A stretch of DNA of 64,000 bases from assembly GCA_024663395.1 (NCBI GenBank), contig JANFAH010000001.1, forward strand, positions 6,076,001-6,140,000, in the 5' to 3' direction. Below are positions 11,027 through 22,828 of this stretch, in pieces. Both the position numbers and the translations under genes were made by a program. Positions within the stretch are counted from its first letter, which is position 1. The number at the start of each line of letters is the position of its first letter. Under the pieces are notes generated by a model, which did no database searches, had not been told where the DNA came from, and saw nothing but the letters and a program-made list of their open reading frames with translations. The stretch comes from Pisolithus tinctorius (lineage: Eukaryota > Basidiomycota > Agaricomycetes > Boletales > Pisolithaceae).

Positions 11027-13623
11027 GGTACTAACTTGCTTGTGCACTCGTCCGTCGTGATATTCTCTCCCTCTCTTGAACCGAGATTCCGCCTGGACTG
11101 TCCTTACCTTGTGGCTCTCTAAGCATGATTCACCCCGACAGAGTATTATAGTTATGCAAGCGATGAAGAAAATGATCGCTGTAGATGCGTAGAACCGTTG
11201 TGCTCATATCACTCTATTTGTTGTCGTGTCAGCTGGGTGGAACGTAAGGCATCTTGACAAACTAAGGCATATACTACAGACCATATACTCACAGGCAGGC
11301 CGAACCCCCTGCGATTAGCTGCATCAGTCACTTCTGGTTCCGTCGGCATGTACCAGCGTGTACTTTGACTCGTCCTTCGCGCGGTCCATTTCCAACGCCG
11401 GGCTTCCTCGAAAGCTGGCCGGCCCGTTACCCCGGCTGAACCGGGGCGGCCCCCAGGTGCCAAAACTGAAGCATACGTGTTTCCCGGTTACTCATGGCAA
11501 AACCACCATGGTATGAGACCGCTGCACATGGAATCAATCTGGACTCCATCGTTACGGTTCGTGAGTAGGCACAAGCTCCCAGTGAGACATTGCACCCACT
11601 GATCAGCATGGGAGTCGAGGCGAAGCTTGGGAATGTTCCTGCACGCGAACCTCTATGGAACCCGGCCTGGCACGCTGGAACGGTATTGATTTCATAACCT
11701 GCACTTTTTGTCTCCGTTGGTCATTGTGTGGCTCAGGCAATGGCTAATCGTCGCCGCCTGACTTAAAGTCACTCAATCCCCAGACCACCATATCATCCGT
11801 TGACGTGCGTAATCACTTCCATCCGAGGGGGCTACTACTACTAAGCACTGATGAGTGAGAGCTACGACTGCCGGCGACATTCTCCCCGGCCGAACAGTAT
11901 AGGAAGCTAACATTACGTTTTATCAAAACGTGCGCCACGTTTCTTGAACGGCTTCTGCGCCCCGTCGCCGCAGTCCGTGCTTCTGATGAGATACACGTAG
12001 AACGAACGGTTGGCTTAGAATTTTTAGATTTCGATTTAGACTCGCCGCCCCTCAGTTGCGAATATAGGTCGCCGTCTATACTTCTGTGTACTCGTCGATA
12101 ACCGCTGATATGAACTGCGGCCTGCGCCAAACCTGCGCAGTAACGTGAAAGCGTTCACCGCAGTGGAATTTAGTAGTGGAAAGTGTTCGTCATAAAGCAC
12201 AGCATCCTATTGTTAACTCCACAAACCTTTCGATGTCGACATCATCAGGCTCGGATGGTTACTGCGCAAAAGGACACGTTCTCCGCTGCGGACATGCTGT
12301 CCCAACCTTTGCTAACTTGGGTCAAGCGAACGGTACGGAAAAGTTTACTCTGAAATGACCTAGTGGCTACGTAAGTTCAACTCCACGCTTGTCTCGTCTG
12401 CGAGGTCTGCAAAGCGTGTATCCACTGCGCAGTGCGCAGTCAAGAGTCACAGGCATGCTGCTGGTGCCGGGCTGGTGACCAAGCTTTACCAATTCCAACT
12501 ATCGATATTGAATTGGACTAGGTCATTTTACATACGAACTGGATTTTCAGACTGCAAATCTCGGAGGTCGATTTCCACAGATTCGTCGGGTTCCACGTAC
12601 CCGTATACTGGGGCTTCAAGATAAGGTCGCCGTCTCCTTTACTTTCTTCCGATTTGTGCCATAAGCTGATATTGAGATGCGATAAGGGTCCAGTCTTTTT
12701 GTCATGACGCCGGCGATGGATTTAGATCCACAGTATAGTGATTGCGTCTGGGTCCGGGTATGCGGGCGCGTCAGAATTTCTCGGTGATCGGTGCTAGTTG
12801 ACCCAGTGCAGTGGGACAAAACACCACCGGGGGTACCAGAGCAGCGTACTGACTTCGAAGGAAAGACCGTCCAAAACCCGCATTTCGAGGGTCTCGGACA
12901 GAAACGCCATTTTTTTCTTGGCCATCTTGCAAAGAAAACTCGAATAACCCCACGGAGTATGTGTTTCCAATTCAGAATGAAAGGCGTTCGACCCGGACTG
13001 TTTCGGTATAGCGAACCCTGTCCGTAGCACGCGCAGTTTGGATTCACTCGCTAAGACGACAATAAGTTACATTATAGAGACTGAACCAGTAATTCCCGTC
13101 GTGGTGGAGCAAAGTGCGAAGGGTATGGATTATCGACATCCATATGCAATAGTATCTTATCTCGCGGGGATGCGGCCCTGCGCAACCGCAGCAATAACGT
13201 TACCTAATAATAGCTTCTTCGTTGTCGAGGGATGCTATACATAGGGTCCAATACAGGGTAGACGCGTGGAATACTATGAATAGTTCCATACACATAATAT
13301 TCTTCCGCGGATGTGCGTCAGGGGGGAGGGTTCCAGGCTCCGAAGCTGGAGAGTGATATGTGCTTGGGTCAGAATATTGCCTCGGTCGAGAAGAATCAAG
13401 ACCTCGAGGCACGGCAAGCGCTTCCATTCTGGCGGCTCCAACGTTCACCCGACGCCCGCACAGAAAATTCAGAATGTTGCACTGGGTAGTCGAAGAAATA
13501 TAGATACACATTGTAGCGCGGAGCTAGCGAACTACAATACACGGATGCTAATGATAACAACAAAACCCGAAGAAAATCCATGCTATCACAGTTATCTAAG
13601 TAAATGTAACATCAAACCCAGCA
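11027..13623. other. Intergenic, no gene recognised
   Basis: About 2.6 kb with only short ORFs of ordinary composition in all frames (longest 143 codons at 12616-13047, minus). None shows a known motif or a plausible exon chain. The tract AGGTCGCCGTCT occurs near 12,046 and again near 12,625 in somewhat similar surroundings, a hint of an old duplication. I could not identify a tRNA or other RNA gene. Confidence 0.5.
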
Positions 13624-14842
13624 TCACGAAGAGCCTGCCGCCCTCGCATTGACACATTCGCAGAAGTCTTTCAGACTCTGCTCGTCATCTTCCAGTAAAC
13701 TGGGTGTCGAGGCCGCTACGTCTGAATGAGGAATGTACCCCTCCGATGTGTTGAGTACGGCATACCCGCAGCCGCCATCATCAACCACGACCTCTTCCAA
13801 CTCTGTCAACTCCTCTCTCAATCGCTCCCAGATCGTCGCCCATTTTCTGACGGGGGTTGCGATGCTCTGGATGTAGCTCATACAAGACTTCATCTCCAAC
13901 TTCTTAAGCGAATTTTTATGCCGCAAAATAAATTCCTCAACCCCGTCTGTTGATGTGGCGTCGTCTAAAACGATGTTCTCCAACACCATACATCTGAGGG
14001 AAGGATACGTGTGCGCGCTGAAATGAGTGGAGGGACTGTGATACAACCCCCGCGGGCTCTTGATCTCGAGTGAGGTCAGGCGATCATTGGGAACGGGAAG
14101 GAGGGCCTCCACAGAGCCATTGAGCGTTTTGGATCCCGACCACGCAAAAAGCTCAGAGTTAGAAACGACGGAAATGGAGAGATGCGTCAGGGGAGAATCC
14201 GTCAGCGAGCGTACGAAGTCATAGCTGGCTGTCGGCATCAGGACGACATTATTTAGGGTGAGCGAGCGGATCCCCGGGTACGGGGAGGGGGATGAAGAAT
14301 GGTTTTTCATAGCATGGTAGACCGAATGGAGGACAGTGAGTTGGCGACTTGTGAACCAGTAGGGATGATCGCGCGTCTCAGCCCCGGACTGAGAGATAAA
14401 CGATGGCCAAAAATTGAGCGTAACAGATTTGAGGTTGGGTAAATTTGAGAGTGAAGTAAAGGTTTCTGTTAAGGCTTCCTCGAGCTCCGCGATCTCGATT
14501 TCATCACAGCAAACTGTTAAGGGGGTGGTTCAGATCTTCTATTAGAAGAAAGGTAACATTGATCTCACCCTCAGCGTCACTAGAACGGAGCAAGAGGAAT
14601 GGGTGATTCTCGCGGGGGTCGTATACGACCTCATGGATGAACGGTGCGAGGGAAGGCGTTGCAAAAATCTGCAGGATGTTTTGGGCGCTCTTGACGCTGT
14701 TCCCTATGCATATTCTGTGGAAGAGACTGGGGTCGACAAGATCCCGACATGTAGAGTTGACGGCACGAAGATGGAAGAGGTCAGGAGTATCGGAGACATT
14801 GTCTACGATTTCCTTAACGAGCTCGATAGGGAGGTTATGCAT
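13624..14842 (-). CDS. F-box-like protein
   Basis: Two exons, 14569-14842 and 13624-14513, give 387 residues. The first exon starts MHNLPIELVKEIVDNVSD and continues with LFHLRAVNSTCRDLVDPSLF, the N-terminal F-box pattern (LP.EL...I...V; L...R.V...CR.L..P.LF). The rest alternates Leu-rich segments (e.g. IRSLTLNNVVL, LTHLSISVV, LEMKSC), suggesting degenerate leucine-rich repeats for substrate recognition by an SCF ubiquitin ligase. The intron (14514-14568) uses the strong donor GTGAGA; skipping it gives a stop. The ORF extends upstream to 15004, but an F-box almost at the N-terminus is usual, so I chose the ATG at 14842. Confidence 0.75.
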
Positions 14843-17800
14843 GACTGCAGAAGGGAGGCAACACGAAACGGGTGTAGAGTTTTGGGGGGCTCGACAGGGG
14901 GGACAAGGTGCATATGACTGCGGTGCGGGGCCATCCTTTATATCTGTGAACACGGGAGTAGTTTTCAAAAGAAGGAAACCCAACGTTGTAGGCACATAAC
15001 ACACGGGTATGTCATCATACTTCAGATTGGCGCCCGGACCTCCATGATCTGTGTTCCGTTTTTGGTGTCGGCGAGGTCTGTACAGACCTGTGCAACCTGG
15101 GCGTTATGTAAGCGTAGTCAACCACAGATTTCATTTCACAGATTGGAGAAGGGAACTGATGAAACTTACCCTAACAGATCCTAACCAGTTCCTCACAGGA
15201 CCACAACTTACGAGACCTGCCAGCAGCAAAGTCCAGCCAAAGATCCATCTTGGCAGGCACGTTGAAAATGGGCGGACACCTGCCTGGATCCCACTCTGTC
15301 TCGCAGGTTCCTAATAGGTTTTTTTCCCGATACTTATGAATTCCCAGGAACTTCAGCATGAGTGCTTGACGTTAGCTTCCAAGGGGGGTCGATTGGCCTA
15401 AAAGAAGACTGTAATAAATATTAGTCTGTATGACGTGCCGTGTCCACCGCATATGTACTTTTAAACCCCGCTTTTTGCTCGTGGAAATTCTTCAAATCTC
15501 TGGGTCTCCTGGACAACCCCGGAGTCCCACTAGTCGGGAACAATAATAATAGTCCTCACAAGGCGAGTGCAGGTGATCGGTAGTGTGCCACGTGCCCATT
15601 ACTAGCATGCACGCTGAAGTTGTCCAACTGGGCAGTTGTGACGAAGTTGCATAACAATTGTGCAGGGGCGCATGGGACAACAGTTTTCTAGAAATAAAAC
15701 ACTAGGACACGATACCCCCGAGCATAAAATGGTCCGTGATAAACGTATCAACCATCGAAGACGCGCCACGACTCGTGTTGCTTCGTGACTCAGCTAGTGA
15801 GAATCATAGTCCAATGAAGCTGAGAATCGCGAGAGCCCATAAGATGCCAGGGAGACCCTTGTTGCTAACATTCTGCCAACAGGGATAAAATCCCCCGAGG
15901 AAATACCGGTGGATGCTCAATGGACACCTCCGCCATCATCATCACAATATCATGAGCGGCCGGCGGAGCCTCCCTTACTGATACACACCGTGAGATTCAT
16001 CTTCTCAATAAGTCAGCCACTCTTGTCTTCTTTCTTCGAGAACCCGCAGAAAAGATCCGAAGGTGACGACGCCTACATGTGGCAATACCTTACATCCAGT
16101 GAGTTGCTTCATTCGTGTGATCGCACCGCGCCCCATCACATATCATATCCGTTGCTGCGTGCTGCGATGATGATCCAGGCGCAAAGTGTTTGCCAAACTA
16201 CGTTGAAACGAGGTAGGACTCGATGATCGCGTGATCGACCCTTGAATCAATATATGATGCCCAGCCGACTGGGCACTCGCAGATTGCAGAAAACGCTCTG
16301 GAGTTGGGGACATATATGCAAATAACAGTAGCAGAGATGGTGGGCGCATCACTGCCAGTCTAGTTCTAGTTTGAATCTGTAATTTCTCAAGTCACATCCA
16401 CCTATCCTGTTCAGACACCCGAGTCCGTCACAACAAGGTCACAACCTGCCTGCCCAACACCAATCAAACCACCATATTATTGACGGACTGTGATAACGAG
16501 GCAAGTTCTCGCCGACAATTATTACGAAGTTGATTTTTCCGAGGGAAGTACGCAAAGCTCTCGGGGATTAGATACAGATAACCTAATCTCTTCGATCGCA
16601 GCGACCGCTAACCAACCCTAACAGTGCGTCTGCAGGAGGCTAGGTGGTTACTGACTTGACAGGGACTTAAAATAATTTTTCCAACTTAACTGTGCGTGCA
16701 CTCTCAAGACTAGCATACTTTTGCCCGTTTCTTGGTTGACCCCCCTTGCCAAAGTGAATGCGGCAGGAGCAACAGGGATTAGGATTCACGAGTTTTTACC
16801 AAGAAGATCCGATCAGTGCTATCAGTGACGTTAGTAGTGACGTCTCGTCCTGCACACTTTGCATTCGATTGCCATCAGGTAAATAAGAACTCATGTGCAT
16901 GGCAACCATATCCTCATTTTTTGCACAGAAAATCGGTGGCCTCGGGTGCCAGCATACAAGACTTGGATATGCTCAGCTCAGTGATATCTAGACATCTCGA
17001 CAGCTGCCAAGATGCTATTTCTCCAAATAGCCGATGACCCCGAGCCGAATAAAGCGTACTGCCACCCCCCCACGGCTTGGCATCTGGCGGTCCGAAATGT
17101 GTTCGACTTTGACTTTGGATTTACTGTTGCTGGAACTACTGTAACTCCCATATGACATGGTAAAAACATTGACACATTAATCAGGAACCTCTGAATTTGT
17201 CAGGTGTCTGCCACAGGGACAACAGGAACGCAGATATATGGATACTTGAAGTCAGTGACAAGTCCCCCTGAATGGCGGGACACCTGTCTTCTCCATAACT
17301 GACAAGGCCGTGCTCATTTGGTCTTGGGATGGTTATTAGACAGATAACGCGCCCTGAGCTCTCCCTTTCAAGGTTCCTGCACGTGCCCACGACCACCTGT
17401 TTGTTGATTCCAAGACGGGCCGGGGTGAGCGGTTCTTATTACCCCAGAATGTTCCAGCACGAAAGACACTCCGTTTCGGTAGTGCACAAGCAACAAGGAA
17501 CTGACTGTTTAGGAGGGTAGGTGGGTAGGTGGCGTCAAGTTTTGCGCCGAGCTGTGTCCACTTTTGTAATGGCCTCGATATGAAGAGGTCACAAGGGTAT
17601 CATATCAGACCCTGCATCTCTGGTACTACAGCTGTGTAGCACCCTCTTGGAAAACGTTATAGCTCAGCTGATTTGATTCTCAGCATGGACTGCCCACAAT
17701 TGTGATTATCATTAGTGACCGGTGACCCGGATCACACGCAACCCGTTTGACACCTGTTCCAATCTGAGTTCACTTCTTTGTTGCGGTAAGATAAGATAAC

Positions 17801-18554
17801 GTTCCTTCCATTTCTGACTTCCAAATCCAGCTTTCATGAGACTCTATAACAGTCCTGGCTATTGGCATGCGTGAAAGCTCTGCTTTATGAGGGGCGTGTA
17901 GTATCCTGTAAAGGCTTGCCCTCACGGCGGAGATGGAGCCACCCTTATCATAATGGGACAACTGCGTTGCTTTGCGACGGCTATGTGATAACCCAAGTCG
18001 AACGGATGGAGCATAATAGGGTTAGCCAATTACACCGCTGACCATCACGAGTACATCGACATCATCAGAGACGTGTGCCGCCTCTGGGCTCGAAACTAAA
18101 GGTACCGTTGTGATACCATACTGACTGAGTTGGGAATTCCAGAGCTAGTATTCGTCTGAATAGTGATGGTGTGCAGTGCGATCGATGGGCTTGGTACGGT
18201 ACGTGTACGTGTACCTGGATCACCATCGCCGTCTCACAGGCTGGCGCGCGGTACGTAGTTGATGGACGGTAGCTATACAAGCCACTTTATGAATGAATCA
18301 ACAGGGTCTATTACCTTCGCACTGACCGTAATAAGCTTCAAGCGGGGAATCTCATAGTGTAAGGACATAGTACGCTCATTACACTTCGGCCACCACTGGA
18401 TGCAGTACCCTTGCATGAGTATGTTTGAGCAAGTGGTATACCGTGGTTACGGACCCGTACCCCACAGGCAAAAAACCAACGGATTGGTGAGTGTGGCTGG
18501 CCATGCAGTTTGATTAAAAGGTTCAGGGGTCGGTGCGGTACGTTAGAATTACTA
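14843..18554. other. Long intergenic stretch, no gene recognised
   Basis: About 3.7 kb between the F-box gene and the tRNA ligase gene. ORFs are short (up to ~120 codons) and without family resemblance; 15909-16226 (+, starting MDAQWTPPPSSS) is the most protein-like but lacks any motif or splice partners I can defend. No repeat structure, transposon ends or RNA genes were recognised. Non-coding transcripts cannot be excluded by reading. Confidence 0.5.
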
Positions 18555-21184
18555 TCAGGTCAATCCTTTAACCCTACCCCTCGCTGACAACCCCTCTATC
18601 TCCAATGAATTAATACCACTCTTGTTCCCATGTCTCCAAGCTTCAACGAGAGCCTTTGCTTCCACTGGAGGGATACTGGAGTTAGCCGTACCCACTGTAA
18701 TATGTAGGATATCCCTGATTTGGTGAGGAAGTTGCGAAATGAAGATGGATCCCTCATGGTTAGGATACGTGTCCACGTTGCCATCAGATTCCGTTACTAG
18801 TTCAAAGTCTTCGACGGTGAGTGCCATCACTCTGTCATTCCACAGGAGGTATGCAAGGTTGAAGGAAAAAAATGGAGGCCGTGGGATCCGGTGCACAGCT
18901 TCACACAGCTCCCAGACATGTAATTGTTCTGAACGATTCTTCTGGTGAGTGATAGTGATATGAGGCCGATCCGTGATGCGCTTGTTCGCGACAAGTTCGT
19001 CCCAAAAGGCCTTCTTGTCTTGGGGAATTTCTTCCAACCGAGTACCGATGGCTTTCTGGAGATCGATTTCGGGCAGTATGCCGAAGTATCGCGGTTCAAA
19101 ACCCTTGGCTTTCTTGTCGCTGGTCTTCTTTGTTTTAGGCTCATACTCCCTGGCAATTTGAACAGCCTCGTCGATACGTTCCTGGCTAGGCTTCTGAAGG
19201 CCTAGGATCTGGACGCATCCATCCACTGCACGAGAGACGGCGGCTTCCAGAGAATCTTCGACTTCCATCTCAATACTGGCATCCACCTCGTTATCGCCTA
19301 GTTCCTCACGGTCTCGAATGAACTGCCAGAGGACATCTTCGTGCGATTTCGTTTCCGCGTCCGCAAGCAAAGTCTGATGTCTGTCGCCTCGCGACAAAAT
19401 CCTATCTCCGCAAAGCCGGTGGATCGTGGCTGGTGGTTTGTCGAAGCTCCAGTTGAGTGCCAAAAGGCGCGCTGGCGGGTTCCTCTTGGAAGCGACGCAC
19501 AACAGGGTTTCGCGATGTCGCCGTAGATGATTGTTTCTTTTCGGATTCGCCATGAAACGGTCTACTACACGAGCGTCGAAGGAGAGCACTTACTTGTCAG
19601 CAATTACCACATCGTGGTGCTTAAGAAGCGTTGCGACGTTCTTTATAAAGACTGGAGCGGCCTTTTTGACGTGTACATCGTCGCTCTGCGTGTGTCCGAA
19701 TCCAAAGAGATGAGCCAATGCTATTGACACTGCAGTTTTGCCTATTTCCGCTTTCATCAGAAGAATGTCCAACTCGCACGCAGTTACTCACCACATCCGG
19801 GAATAGCGACAGGAACGATAATGGTCTCGCCAAATTTCGACCTTTGCGGCGCATTCTCCTTCAAGTCCTTCAAGTCTTTAGCCCCTTGCTTGCTCTTCAT
19901 CCAGTCCAAAAACCTCTCACGGGTTGAAATAATACCCTTTCCTTTATTGAACTCTGAAAATGCTGTGCGATTCTTCTTGATTTCTTCTTTTACCCACTTG
20001 ACATACAGCTGTGTCTCCTGACGTTTCAATTTCGATTTGGGGATGTTCACTTCATCAAGGGGACCCTTCGCTGAAAGCAAGGTCTTGGTAACTTCTCTCC
20101 AATCTCTATACATCATGTATGGGTCGTCGAATTTTACTTTGAAAAAGAAAGAGGAGCCTGTTGGATATGGTGGTCGACGGTCACGTACTGTCGAGCCGGG
20201 TTTGGGATCGGTGATGTGAGTTCGGACGACGAATCCCTCGAGAGGTTCACCGTTCCACTTTCCGGTCTTCGCGATGTCGTCCGTGAACGCCTTCACCTCG
20301 GATAATGAGTTTAACACGAGCGTGGGCGTCTTTATGAATCCCCACTCTTCTGCGAACATATCGACAATGTTTGGTGGGAGGGTAAGAAAAGCTTTGTGGG
20401 TTTCATTAATGCCATGGAGGTGCAAGCCCGACTTTTCCGGTGGATAGGCCAACACATGTTCTTCGAAGCTATCGTCACAGAGCTACAGCAACGAGTGAGC
20501 AAGGCCATTGGCGCCTACTTCTGTGGACGAACCTCTGCTACCGCTGTCCATCTCTTTTCCCATAGGGTAGCCGCCAATTGTTCTTCTGTTTTTCCCCTAT
20601 CGGCAAGATGTTTTCTCACCCACCGGTGGCCTGCTTGTGAATGACTCTCTTCCACGCCTTGAATTGGTCCGAGTGCATGTTTTGACGTTACGATTAACTT
20701 GGATGGAGTCACGGGTGCGATGGAGATTATACATCCGTTTGATTTCACCGATAGGGTGTAATCTGGTCCTGTATGAAATTGCATGGAAGACCACTACGCT
20801 CCCACAAATACAACGAGCAGTCCAGTCCAGCACGACAGATCAGACGACGGGCAGATTACGCTAGTAGAATGCACTCACATCCGTCCAGGGGACCTCTCCG
20901 ATATTGAAGAACTTGTCATAGCCTCGCGCGATGATCTGAAACCGGTTTTCATCACCCGGCGCCGTTAGTAGCTGACGGGTGAACAAACCCCTCGCCAAGG
21001 TAGGGAATGGGGATGGGACATCATAATATTTGAACTCGTTCATCTTCCAGCTGGTGACTATGATCGAGGGATCCGAAGGTACAGCATATTCGTTGCCCTG
21101 GACTAGCTTTGAAGATGTCCTGGATAGTCGATAAAGATCAATGACGAGTTTGGAGTCCTCTTCGTTGAACCGCGATTTCGACAT
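18555..21184 (-). CDS. TRL1: Fungal tRNA ligase (ligase-kinase-cyclic phosphodiesterase)
   Basis: Five exons (20879-21184, 20533-20793, 19792-20482, 19594-19741, 18555-19536) give 795 residues, the usual length. Domains in order: adenylyltransferase/ligase with active-site motif KSNG (Lys119); polynucleotide kinase with P-loop PGCGKT (residues 417-422, split by intron 3) and NWSFDKPPATIHRLCGDRI downstream; cyclic phosphodiesterase with two HxT motifs, HITIT (about 661) and HITVG (about 747). It seals tRNA exons after intron removal and, in fungi with the pathway, the HAC1-type unconventional mRNA splice. The start is the ATG at 21184; an upstream in-frame TTG is not a start. It is divergent from the gene at 21469, with 284 bp between starts. 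Confidence 0.96.
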
Positions 21185-21468
21185 TCTTGGTAGTGACCAG
21201 GCAGGGATGGTGTTGAGTCTGAGCAAGCTACGTGCTGTCGTCGACAATAAGTACTCGAGTGTGCACTGCGAGTCGTCGAGTCAAGTCAGTATCGATCGGA
21301 GTCAGACGGGCTCATCAGCGTCTTTACATTCATCCAGAGAAGTTACGTCGGCTACCAGGCTGCCCGTCCACCAGTACAGCCTGAGTACTGTGGTTCGTAG
21401 TCGTCTTGTTGACGTGTATTTATGCTCGTCCGTACAGCAGCAACGTGGTCCTCGACGACCAGAACCCC

Positions 21469-22635
21469 ATGGACAACTTTTCCTACAAGGACGGCATTCG
21501 TGCTGCATTCGCCTCGTGCTGCTCATGTTTCACCGCGGCCTCATCTTCGAATACGACCGGGCAGTCTTCCAACACGCCCATTTCCCGTTCCAACACTCCG
21601 GGTTCAAACGACCTCGAACGCCTTTTGAGAGACACAGACTCGGACGCTCTGTCGTTGCACTCTAACATCGGTGCTTCCCCTCGTCGAAGAGCAAGGCAAC
21701 GCAGACGTCCCAAATTCTCCCTTACACTCTTCGGATATACTCTCTTTGGGCGTCCCCCAATATACTTATCGGATGACGAGGACGAAGGAACCCAAGGCCG
21801 GCACAGGGCCCTCACCACCACATCCTCCTTTACGTTCGACTCCGACGCTGCACCTGTGGATGCCATCACTATTGAGCGCTTGACATCACCGGATCATCAT
21901 GAAGCTATTCAGAGAGAGCTGGAAATGCGCAGGCGAGAGGAACAGGAACGGGCAACTCGGAGGGCCCAACGTAGGGCTCGTCGCGAGGAACGTAAAGCCA
22001 ATGCCCATGCTTCTGCATTAATGGCACTCACCAGCGGAGTGCCCGCAGAAGACGATGAGTTCGAGGGATCCCAGGGCAGCAGTGCTGTCCCGAGCTTCGG
22101 CGGCGTAGAGGTGGTGTATCCGACGGACACTGGGTCAAACTCTGGCGACGCAGACGACGCAGACTTGGGAGCAGAGGCGTATGTACGAAGGAAAGGGCCG
22201 GCGCACGGACGCAACGGGTCAACCTCAGACTCGAAATCGCGCACATCAGCCTCTGTCTCCACTGGAGATGGTAGTCACGCTCGAGGCAATATTCTCGTCG
22301 TCTCCCAATCCGTCCCCTATTCTCAAACTGTGATGCAACTCCCAGATTTACCAAAGAAGTCTCGTCGGTCATCCAAGAGAGCTTCTATCATGTCCTCGTC
22401 CACAACCTCCCAGTCCACTTCTAACGCACCATATACACCCCCATCTCATGCCGAGTACGTCCCTGCGCCACCCCCTGTTGCCTCATTCCCTATACCACAG
22501 GAAAGGGAGGCAGGATCTTATGTGCGCAATCCAAAGAGAGGCAACCAAGATTTCCCCATTACGGGTTTATCTGGTAGCAGGAGACCGAAGTCAAAAGATA
22601 TTGGAGCTTTTTTGTCAAGTATGAATGACGACTAG
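21469..22635 (+). CDS. Conserved-looking fungal protein of unknown function with Cys-rich N-terminus
   Basis: Single-exon ORF of 388 residues from an ATG in good context (CCCCATGG). Not recognised as a named family. The first ~20 residues contain the tract AFASCCSCF, a cluster of three Cys suited to palmitoylation. Then come a Ser/Thr-rich low-complexity stretch, an aromatic patch (FSLTLFGYTLFGRPPIYLS) followed by an acidic run, a charged helix predicted as coiled coil (HHEAIQRELEMRRREEQERA and following basic residues, about 145-185), and a long Ser/Pro-rich disordered tail ending FLSSMNDD. The layout suggests a membrane-anchored scaffold, but this is inference only. It converges on the RdRP-helicase gene with 193 bp between stops. 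Confidence 0.75.
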   Translation: MDNFSYKDGIRAAFASCCSCFTAASSSNTTGQSSNTPISRSNTPGSNDLERLLRDTDSDALSLHSNIGASPRRRARQRRRPKFSLTLFGYTLFGRPPIYLSDDEDEGTQGRHRALTTTSSFTFDSDAAPVDAITIERLTSPDHHEAIQRELEMRRREEQERATRRAQRRARREERKANAHASALMALTSGVPAEDDEFEGSQGSSAVPSFGGVEVVYPTDTGSNSGDADDADLGAEAYVRRKGPAHGRNGSTSDSKSRTSASVSTGDGSHARGNILVVSQSVPYSQTVMQLPDLPKKSRRSSKRASIMSSSTTSQSTSNAPYTPPSHAEYVPAPPPVASFPIPQEREAGSYVRNPKRGNQDFPITGLSGSRRPKSKDIGAFLSSMNDD

Positions 22636-22828
22636 GGAGACGTTATGCTACTTTTACTCCTCCGTGACCACAGTGTGTCTGATATTCTACCTCGTTCATC
22701 TGGATGTCTCCATTTTATACGGATACCTTACATCCCTCTTTACTACTTGTATGGCTCTCGTACAGTGTATCCTACTATCAACCTTTCCCTGCGTTGATGT
22801 CATGGGTGATACATCGATGATATATCCA

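Noticed and set aside
12616..13047. 143-codon minus ORF as a gene
   Set aside because: No motif, no splice partners, ordinary composition; treated as a chance ORF.
21185..21247. Longer N-terminus of the tRNA ligase
   Set aside because: The extended reading begins with TTG, not ATG; the first ATG is at 21184.
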